The notes under the pieces were generated by a model. It had not been told where the DNA came from. It was given only the letters and a program-made list of their open reading frames with translations, and made no database searches. Of a DNA stretch of 64,000 bases, positions 23,421 to 33,800 are shown in pieces. The translations under genes were made by a program, and so were the position numbers. Each line of letters starts with the position of its first letter. The first letter of the stretch is position 1. The stretch lies in NCBI GenBank assembly GCA_030674185.1, contig JAPXFY010000018.1:49131737-49195736 (forward strand), read 5' to 3'. Origin of the DNA: Monoplex corrugatus. Taxonomy: Eukaryota; Mollusca; Gastropoda; Littorinimorpha; Ranellidae.

Positions 23421-26400
23421 TGTGTCGGAGGTTGCCCTGGATAAAGACCGGCTTAATTAATACACGCGCGTGGCCTAGTTTATAGCCGGCGCAGCGCGTG
23501 CCTTCGTCAGGCAACAGCTAACACCCGATTTTAGTCAAATGTAAGCCTCTAAAAAAGAATGAAAACAAACAGCTGACAGCGATTTTTTTTTAATTTTAGA
23601 AAGTTAAAGCACTGAAGACCACGAATCAGACCTTGCCAAAACTGAGGAATTCATGTAAAGATTGTAAATTGCACTATACTTCCGTCACTACTACGAAAAT
23701 AATCTCACTTTATACTGAACAAAGAGCAACCTGGAGATGTCAGTCGATCATCACATTAGTAATTTCAACAAATTTCAAAGACAAGGTAATCTGACAAAGT
23801 AAAGATCACTTCTTCAGAACAATGAATATTCACAGCACTGAATGCACACAGGTAAAGTGACGAAAATACCCCAGATCATTGCACAAATTCACAATACACA
23901 CAGAAAACTGCACTCGGCTTCCTTCTTTATCAGTAGTGCCAGAACACAAAGGCACGCTAGCCAGTGATATGGACTTTGGTCGACCCTGCCTGGACAAAAA
24001 TAGTACTCGCAGGCGATGCCGGTGCCGGCTCGCAATTAAAAGGTGATGGAATGGCTGGGAAAATGCAGCCGTGAGTGGTCAGATGGAAGGGCTGAAGTTA
24101 GACGGGTAGAAAGAACTAAGCAGTTGTCAGTAGCTGAATTGTGGTGATCACGAGAAATGTGACCTTTTTGATGGGTTGGTTCAGAAATGTGTTGAGTCAT
24201 ATTGTGATTGGACAGAGAGTTGATGATATGTCTTGTGTCATAACGGTGAGTGTTGTCATAGTGGACATTGATGTCACCTAGAATGATGAGATTTCCAGGT
24301 AAGAGGCAATAGTGGTCAAGCAGTTGGTCAAAGTCAGAGAGAAACGTGGATGTGGTGAGTTTGTTGGCAGAGCTAGGTGGAGGTCGATAGACACAGGAGA
24401 AGGTGATGGGGTGAGGGGTAGATTGGAAGGATACTTCAACGTGCTCGAAAGAAGGATGGGAGAAAGGCAGAGACTGCGAGAAAGATAGGCAGGAATGGAG
24501 TGAGTCGTTGTAGAGGATGGCGATACCGCCACCTCGGGATGAGCGATGGAAAGAAGCAAGCCTGTAACCACTCGGAGTGAGGCTAGCATGTATAGGTTCA
24601 TGACCAAGGGGGTTAAGCCATGTCTCTGTGATAAAAGCAATGTCAACATGCTCATCTGCAATAAAGTCAGCAATGACTTCGGCTTTGCCATCCTTGCATG
24701 TTGACTGAGCGTTAACTCTCCAGCCCCGAAGGTACGCTATAGCGTACCGTAAGCGAACAACGTGTAAGCCCGAAAGTACGCTATCGCGTACCACTGCTTT
24801 AGGAATTTTTGTACGACAGGGTCAAGGCTGGATGCAAAACTAAAGATACTGGCTCTATCTGACAACCATTCAAGAGTACACATGTACCCTTATCACCAGC
24901 ATACAGCCTTTACTCGCAGTGCAAAGCGAACTTGAATCGAGTGACCCGGCTGCGTTTTCTAGGTCGCGTTGCAAAACAAACCACAATGGCGTCGCAGTCA
25001 ACATCAACAAGTGCGCCGCGGCGAAGGCAGCGGGTTTTCAATGTTCAGGAGGTGATCGAACAGTTACAAACCATTGGATCTGATGTTGAAGAAGCCTCTG
25101 AATCTTCAGATGATGATTTTGTGGATGGAAACGTGTCTGGGGCAGATTTTTTGGCCAGTGATGACGAGTGGGAGATAAATAATGCAGACGACGCATCTGA
25201 CAGTGACTCGAGTGAGGCAGCGTCGAACAACAACGAACCTGCTGTCGATCAAGACATTGAACCTGAGTGGGAAGCTGACCAGGATGAGTTCGTGCGTGTT
25301 CTGTTACAACCATGGAACCAGAACTTTGATTTTTTCCCGACTGTGACCGATTTCTACGGACAAGAGCAGAGTGGGTTACACGTCGAGCACATGGTGAGTC
25401 ACGCCCCCTTGGATTTCTTTGCTGAGCTGTTCGACGTTAGAATCATGAAGCATATCGTCGACCAAAGCAACAAGTATGCCAGGGAAACAATCATGAGACC
25501 TCTGCACAAGGGTAGTATCTTTCGATACTTTCCTGACAAAGGCCTGACTGTGAATGACATGGTAGGTTTCTTTGCCATATGTGTGCACATGTCCCTTGTG
25601 CATAAGCCAGAGATATCTGATTACTGGAGTACATCACCCATCCTGCAGACATCATTTGCTAGCAACATCATGCCACGGGACAAGTTCTGCATGATGCTGG
25701 CAGTGCTTCATGTGAGCAACAACGACCAGTTTGTGCCAAGGGGGACACCAGGCCACGACCCTCTTGCCAAGATCAGACCTGTGTATGAACACTTGCGCAA
25801 CAGGTACAAGGCTTTGTACACTCCAGACAAGAACATCTGTGTCGATGAGGCCATATGCCCCTGGCGTGGCAACCTGGGCTTTCGTGTTTACATGAAAGAC
25901 AAGCCGGTGAAGTGGGGTGTCAAACTGTATGAGCTGTGCGAGTCAGAGACGGCCTATGTCTTTGACTTCGAAATTTTTGCCGCAATCCCTGGACTCAGCA
26001 ACAGACCAGTCGACGTTGTCACACGACTGGCGGAACCATTGCTCGATAAAGGAAGGTGCATGTATGTCGACAACTATTACTGCTGTCCTGAGCTCGCTGA
26101 AGCCCTCGCCCTCCGTTCAACGCACACTGTGGGGACCGTTCGTGCAAATCGGAAGGAGATGCCACCACAACTGAAGACAACGCCCCTCCCTCGACGAGGA
26201 GAAATACAGACTTACCGGCAAGGTACGTTTTATCATCCTTATTTCTAATTGTATCTGTGTCTTTTTCTTCTTTTCTCTCCCTGCCTTTCATCCAGTTCTT
26301 CTGCATAAACCTAAGTAATAAGCATACAGCACACTTGGAAACTGTATATATATGTACACACATTTTTGTTCATGTATGCGCACATACATGCACAGTGAGA

Positions 26401-26494
26401 GAGAAATAAACACATACAGACACACACACACACACAACAAAAAATATGGAGAGCTCAGCGATCAGCCATATGTGTGTGTGTCTGTGTGTGTGTG

Positions 26495-26542
<48 letters not shown>

Positions 26543-26742
26543 TCTATCTATATATATATGGGTGCTCTCCCATCGCCTAGCAGGCTAATCGCTGAGCTCT
26601 CCATATTTTTGTCTAAGTTTTTCAGCTGTTTTCTCATTGTGTATGTAATTGTGAATACTTTTTTGACACCATTTGCTTTTTTTTCTGTGAAATGTAAAGC
26701 GCTGGTGAGCATGTTTTTATATGGAATAAGCGCTATACAAAA

Positions 26743-26802
<60 letters not shown>

Positions 26803-27776
26803 GAAAAATAAGGGATCAGTGATATTTATAAATGAAAATGTGTTGATACAGATGAAGTATATTTTTGTTGTCAAAATATAAACATACTTTGACAGTTTAT
26901 TACATGTTTTTCTGTCTTTATGATTCCAGGAGCACTCGCAGTCCTGCGGTGGGTTGACAAGAAGGCGGTCCATGTACTTACAACAAGGGCTGATCCCAGG
27001 CCAATGGTGAATGTTGTGTCTCGGAAGAACCCGAACAGCCAAAAGCTGAAGCCTGTGCTGTACAGGACTATATCGAACACATGTCAGGGGTCGATAAGAG
27101 CGACCAACTCATGTCATACGCCCCCCTACAGCGCAGATCAGTCAAGTGGTGGAAGAAAGTTTTCTTCCATCTCTTTACTCTCAGCCTCATCCAAGGGTCC
27201 ATCCTTCATCAGGAGTACCACAAGACCAGAGGGGGGAAGAAGATGCCTCTCAAGAAGTTTGTGGAGCAGGTTGGGCTGGCCTTGAACAACCGATATCAAG
27301 TTGGGGTTGCTGCAGCTGCAGAAGCCGCCGCCGCTGAACATGCCCAACCTGTGCCTGCCCCCGCTGGAGTCATCGCTGCAGATCCGAGGGTGGATGCTGC
27401 TGCCAACCCTGCCCCTGCTGCTGCCCCTGCCCCTGCCCCTGCCCCTGCCCCTGCCCCTGCCAATGCCCAGAGCAGGTTGTGTGGCACTGGTCACTACGCT
27501 GTCCCAATTGGAACTGTGGAAACTGGGTCTAGGAGGAAAAAGTTCCGGAAGTGCCATGTCTGTGTTGTCCGGGCCAGTCACCACCTTGGTGTAAAAATCA
27601 GAAAGTGCTCAAACAAGTGTGGGAAGTGTGGTGTCACTCTCTGTGACAAACCCTACCAACCAGGTGACAATCAGATCACATGCTTCCAGTTGTACCACAC
27701 CATTCTGAAGTATGTCGAGTATTGAAATTACTGTGTTTGTGTGTGCTTGAATGCATATTCATACTTGACTGCAGGT

Positions 27777-27807
<31 letters not shown>

Positions 27808-30705
27808 GCTGTGAACTGTGAATGTTGTGTGAGACTGACCTGTGCACAACAGTACAAATACAGAACAGTGTAAAATACTACTGTTGCAATTTCATGTGAA
27901 ATGATTTTCAAATTTGGTACCTTATCTTCTCCTGACTTTGAATGACAATTTCTTTTTTTTTTCCCAAGTTGAAATTTGTAATAACTATTATAATAGAGGA
28001 AACTTTACTCTAAGACTTATTTTTTGTTTGTCTGTCATAGTATCAATCTCATTACAATGTTTGAAATCATTTTGTCTTTCCTTTTATTCTTTATGCATGT
28101 TTATGTTCACCAGGTAAGATTGGCTTGCGTGACTGTAACGGTGTGTGTGTGGAGTATGAAGTGAGCATTTACTCAATACCATGTTGACAAAGACACAGAT
28201 GTTGCAGAACTCTCAAACTTGGTATACATAAATTCCATTTACATTCGCAATGTTCAGAGGTATTTTTGAGTTTATTAGGGAAAAAATGTGGCTTTTTTCT
28301 TCTTTGAGTGTTATAGTACCCCTTCACGAAGTTTTTGGAAAACGTCATTTTTTAAAAAATATATATAATTCAAATAATGAAAACAGCAAACACTTCAAAA
28401 ATTGCACAAATATTACTCCATCCATTTATAAACATCATCAGTAAATTTCAAGATTCTGTCTTCAATGGTGATTTTTAAATAATTTTTTAGTTACCCATAC
28501 AATTTTACAAAGGCTGTCTGCGAGCACATATGGAAATTATGAAATGTGCACTTACTCAATGCCATGTTGAAAATGACACAGGTGTTGCAAAACTCTCAAA
28601 CTTGGTATACACAAATCCCAGTCACTTTCACACCGTTTAGAAGAAGTTCTGAGTTTATTAAACAAAAAATGTGTTTTTTTTGTTCTTTGAGTCTTATGGT
28701 ACCCCTTCGCGTATATTTTGTGAAAATGCCATTTTTTAAGAAAAATCTATAAATCAAAAACTAAATAAGCAAGCACTTTCAAAATTGCACACATGTTACT
28801 TCATTCATTTATAAATATCCCCAGAAAATTTCAAGTTTCTATCTGTAATAGCACTTTTTTTACAATTTTTTTAGTTACCCATACAATTCGGCCAGGGGTG
28901 AGTGCTTGTGAAAACTCGCATCTGGCAAGGGCTGAGTGAGTTAAAAAGGCATAGTTTTAGTTTATCACAGTCATATGGTGGTGGCCAAGGTGGCGACGAA
29001 GGCGGCACCGACGGGACAAAAGACAAAGGCGACACCAGCAGGGCAGAAGACGAAGGCAGCAACGACGGAACAGAAGACGAAGGCGGCACCCACAGGACAG
29101 AAGACGGAGGCGGCACTGGCGGGACAGAAGACAAAGGCAGCATCGGCGGGACAGAAGACGAGGGCAGCGCCGGCGGGACAGAAGACGAAGGTGGCATCGG
29201 CGGGACAGAAGGCGAAGGCGGCACCTGCGAGACAGAAGGTGAAGGCGGCACCAGCGGGAGAGAGAAGGTGAAGGCGGTACTATCAGGATAGAAGGTGAAG
29301 GTGAAGATGGCAGAGGAGGAGACGAAGTTTGCAGCAGCGAGGTCGAGGGCAGGGGCAGTGGAGGAGACGAAGAAGCAGAAGACGAAAAGTGGCGTCGGGC
29401 TGGCACAGCAGGAGGCAGGTTGTGCCAAAGATGGTGGAGACGTCCACCACGACAGGATCGCGCAGTGCGGGGCTTGCAACACAGCCCCAATGTACGTATG
29501 CACTGGTAGACGTCTCCACCGAGGTCACGGCTGTTTAAACCGGCCGCCGGGCGATCACTTAGTTTTCGGACACGGTGCCAGCGATTCGCACGCGAGAGGC
29601 GTGTTTTCCTACTTACCCGCAGCGCTACACGGCCCATCAGCGGTTTTGAGCTGTGAGTCATCGGTAGGCAAGCGGGACTGTGTGGTTGCCTTTGTGTGCC
29701 GTGATTACTACTGTTTCTACATTTCCCGCAATACTGCTTTGGTCATTTAGCCATATATGTAATTATCAATCTTACCGAAAAGTAGACTCTCTCCCTACAC
29801 ATAGATATCAAACACGAACTGGTTTGTTGCCATAATGCGTAACGGGATTACACAGAAAAGGAGGAGAACGATTCTGAAAATATCGCGCCTTCACTGTTTC
29901 AAGAGAAAAATAAGCCAACTTCCAACAACGAAAACAAGAGTTCACCAGTTATTACAGCAGAAAGAAACACATACAGAGGAAGAGTAAAGTATGTTTTAAC
30001 AGACTGACTTATCAAACGGATCTTTTTTGGCTTCTTGTGGAGGTAGCGGTGGGTAAATCGAGATCACCGATAACGGCATAGACGCCATTATCCTTCACAC
30101 TAGCACCAACATTTCACTGATAGTCTTGTATACGGCAATCTCCTTACTGCCATAGTAGGAACGTATGCACACATGTCCGTGCAAGAGTCAAGATTGGGAT
30201 CACGATACTGAGATGACCATTCATTAAAAAAAATGGAAAGACACAGAGAGCGATAGAGAGAGAGAGAGAGAGGGGGGGGGTGGAGGGAGAGAAAACTTAA
30301 TACATTTACGAAAACTTTAGGTTCACTGGTATTAAAAAGAACTAAAAACTTCTGAATATCATACCCACTTAACTACACTGAAATCTTTCTGTCTGCCTGT
30401 CTGTCGCTCTCTCTCTCCACACACACACACACACATACACACACACACACACAAACAAACAAACAAAAACAAACACACGCACAAGAATACTATGTAGATC
30501 TATTTTGCTTAACAATGATAATAATACTCAAATTAGTCAAAAGTCTTTAATTACTTATTTCATTCATGAAATGCATACACATAAACATCCAAGCAGACAG
30601 ACAAATAGACAGACAGACAGAGAGAGAGAGAGAGAGAGAGGAATACTTTGCACTTCGCTTAATCATTAATGTCTTTGGGCCCTTATTAATTGTCTCATGA
30701 AATGT

Positions 30706-30738
<33 letters not shown>

Positions 30739-30742
30739 TATG

Positions 30743-30790
<48 letters not shown>

Positions 30791-30794
30791 TATG

Positions 30795-30880
<86 letters not shown>

Positions 30881-33800
30881 CTCTCTCTCTCTCTCTCTCT
30901 CTGGTCGTCTCAGTACACTGATATTTCAAACGAAAATGTCCAAGGCAACACTATACACAATTATCAAGCACAAAGGAATTCTGCCACAGTGTGTACGTGG
31001 TAAGCGTTATCCAGAGGACTGATACCAACATTCACTGAAGACTCTAAAGATTAATGAGCTGCCAGAACCAGTAACCACCAACCGCCTCTCCGGCATCCCT
31101 GTTTATCTTAGCTGTCACATGTGTTATTACGATACGCTATACGTGGCCCCTAAGCCGCGAAACATGAAAAATGAAAAATAGCCGTCCTCTACAGACAACA
31201 TTCTTCTAATGTGTGCCTTTACTTTTATTCGAGAACTGGCAATTGGATTTTACCGGCGTTGGAACATTGATCATTTCACAGTCGAAGATTGAAAATCATG
31301 TCAACACCGTCTTTCATTCTCTTTCTTCTCTGTGCGTTTAGTTGGACACTTACATGCACGTAACGTGTTGAGTTACATATCATTTTATTGAGAAAAATCT
31401 CAGCTTTTTAATGATGCACATTACAGACCAATACAAACAAAGCTCTTGAGAAAATCAGTGGAAAACTGAAGTTACTTGTTTGTAATAGTTACTACTGCGC
31501 TTATACGGCGTAGCGAGATCGCCGGTAACAAGGCGGAGCTACGAGCTCGTATTTCTAGGTCAGGGCAGCACTCAGTGGGCTTCGCGCTGCTACAGCTGCC
31601 GCCGCGGGACGAAACTGAGTGATCACCCTTAAACAGCCGTGAGGTAGCATTTGCTGTGTTTAAAAAGTGTCAGTCCAATTTGTTTAAGAAAGGACGGATC
31701 CATAATTGAGAGCCAGTCAGGAGAGGATGATGTTTGCAGGTTGGTGTGTGGGTTGGTCAGTTCACAACAATTGAATCAGAGAACAATGAAGGTTTGGGGG
31801 CTGTAGCGTTGGGCGAACACAGTAGGCTAAAATGTTAACACAGTTCACAGATTAAATGTTAACACAGTTCACAGATTAAATGTCCGACCTGAGCGGCAGA
31901 ATTAAAATGACGAAAAGTAGGCATACGAAACTCCAAAATCAGATTATCCGGTAAAATATTCAAAATTTTAAAAAAATATTTACATCACCATTTGTCGGGA
32001 CCCAAGAGGAACAAACTGATATAAAATTCAATGCACAAAATCATATAGAACCACGATAAAATCACTGTAAAATACCACAGGTTTGGTGTTGGCCGCTGTA
32101 CATCTGGATGCCACCATCTCCCTCCAGGCCGCTCTGTCTTGACTTTTGTGGACAATTTCTTGCATATTTAGGCCACTGATGTTGGTTATGTTCTTATGTA
32201 TGAGATCGTAGGTCTGCCTTTCCTCATTTTCGCCTGTTTTTCCTTGAAAGATGGTTGTCATGAGGTCTGTGTTCTTGTTGCTTGACTCATGGCCGATGTA
32301 TTTTAGTCTTCTCTTGTTGATGTCTGCTAGTAGTTTTCTGGTGCACATGATGATACATACAAACATTTATACGGGGTTAAAAGATTTTAACAATAAAGGT
32401 CATCCCATGACCCTGAGTTTATAGGAGAGTGAGGTGATGTTTAATAATATAAAGATCGCAATTTTTCTAAGGGTCAGTATTTTGAGGGCTTTGCCCTTCT
32501 CTCTCTCTCTCTCTCAGTCTGTTACAGTCCCCACACCTGAGCAAGGTCAGGTGTCCATTTACAGCTGGGTGGTTTCGTGGCCATACGCGCAGTTTTTTTT
32601 TCAAGTTGGACTTGAAACTATGGAAAGAGAATGTAGACTGGTGTTGTAGAATTTGTATTCTGTGTTTGTGCTAGAAGTAATGATCATTTGATGTAATAAA
32701 GTCATTGAATGGGGAATGGCAGTAGTTACAACACTTGACTTAGACGGTTTTGTGACAGCAGTGCCCATATATCTCCTCTCCTGGCACAACTTCACTGGCT
32801 CCCTGTATCAAAGCGCATACAGTACAAACTAGACACCATGTGCTACAAAAGCCTCAATAACGCAGCCCCCGATTACCTGTCAAGCCTACTTGAGATCTAT
32901 GTTCCCTCATGTACCCTCCACTCTGCCTCCGATCTCTGACTTTTCGCTTTCCACGCACTAAGCTCAATACCTATGGTCCAAGAGCCTTCTCTGTTTCTGG
33001 TCCACTCTCCTGGAACAAACTTCCTCTCTCAGTCCGTCAGCAACCTACTTTTGTCTCCTTCAAATCCGCTGTCAAAACTCACCTTTTCTCCTATGCATAA
33101 AACCCTGACCTCACTCAACCCCCTCTGCAGCCTGTCTCCACTCGGAGGGGAATCACATTGTAATATATAATTGTATATAATATGCTCTCTATAATTTTCC
33201 ATTGTTTTTATTCTTTCTCCCCATTTATAGCCATGCGTGTGTGTGTGTGTGCCTGCGTGTGTGTGCCTGCGTGCGTGTGTGTCTGTTTCAGCGCTTAGTT
33301 TTGATTTTATCAAGATTTTGCGCTATATAAATATTGTAATTATTATTGTAATTATTATTTTCCTCCTATATAATGATGCTTCACAGTCACTGTTCCATAT
33401 AAGTTTGATTTTTCTTCATAGATAGATGGACTGGTGGTCTGCACACAAAAATTTGTCTGTCTCCCACATTCTCTTTCATTGCATTGATCATGGTCACTTT
33501 ACAGAGGAAGAGAGCTGAACATGTACAATACATATTGACACCGTTTATTCATTTACTGTGTATTCTTTGTCTTTTCTAGTATGCAGACTTCACATACATG
33601 TCTCACCTGTCTGCGTCACCAGGTTTGGTGTTGGCCGCTGCACATCTGGATGCCACCATCTCCCTCCAGGCCGCTCTGTCTTGACTTTTGTGGACAATTT
33701 CTTGCATATTTAGGCCACTGATGTTGGTTATGTTCTTATGTATGAGATCGTAGGTCTGCCTTTCTTCATTTTCGCCTGTTTTTCCTTGAAAGATGGTTGC

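Larger units (their letters stand above)
16981..24073 (-). mobile_element. RAG1-like DNA transposon, about 7.1 kb, complete
   Basis: The boundaries come from the split LINE: left flank ...GCAGAGTG, right flank AGTGGTCAG... The two ends read inwards as CACGGCGCACATTTCC and CACGGCTGCATTTTCC (11 of 16 identical), so the element is CAC...GTG with a 4-bp AGTG duplication. If the last G is given to the target the duplication is 5 bp, GAGTG. Cargo: one intact 1001-codon transposase on the minus strand, a 47-bp tandem array, CA/CT repeats, and GCCGGCTATAAA near both ends in opposite orientation. CAC termini are known for Transib, ProtoRAG and Chapaev; 4-bp duplications fit Chapaev, 5-bp fit Transib/ProtoRAG. 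A molluscan element with a RAG1-like N-terminus was reported from Aplysia (N-RAG-TP), and this may be a relative. Confidence 0.82.
24712..28944 (+). mobile_element. piggyBac transposon with two-exon transposase
   Basis: Bounded by TTAA at 24712-24715 and 28941-28944. The inward ends read TTAACTCTCCAGCCC and TTAACTCACTCAGCCC, a short inverted repeat differing by one indel and one base. The LINE is rejoined in frame when one TTAA copy and the insert are removed, so the termini are secure. Left arm: two direct copies of a palindrome-bearing segment. Right arm: a duplicated roughly 385-bp segment. The transposase has one intron and one single-base frameshift, so it is probably inactive unless that is a sequence error. 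Confidence 0.92.
14470..29760 (-). mobile_element. L2-like LINE split into three pieces by two nested DNA transposons
   Basis: One LINE copy on the minus strand occupies about 28945-29760 (5' part), 24078-24711 (endonuclease) and 14470-16980 (RT and 3' UTR). Removing the piggyBac at its TTAA restores an uninterrupted frame reading [16 protein letters not shown]. Removing the RAG1-like element restores [14 protein letters not shown], the expected end of the endonuclease running into the linker. The pieces therefore come from one insertion later hit twice. Total LINE sequence is about 3.9 kb. The 3' end has the GCGCTATATAAATATTGTAA tail shared with copies at 33.3 and 54.8 kb. The exact 5' end is uncertain. 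Confidence 0.88.

Noticed and set aside
24932..24985. N-terminal extension of the piggyBac transposase
   Set aside because: Would need a TTG start; the ATG at 24986 has good context.
27296..27584. Ala/Gly- or Pro/Leu-rich ORFs on either strand
   Set aside because: Shadows of the Ala-Pro spacer in the piggyBac transposase.
29295..29750. Plus-strand 151-codon ORF with CGAC...C...H..HGC (B-box-like)
   Set aside because: Antisense to the LINE 5' piece, no splice sites or family match; Cys/His spacing judged chance.
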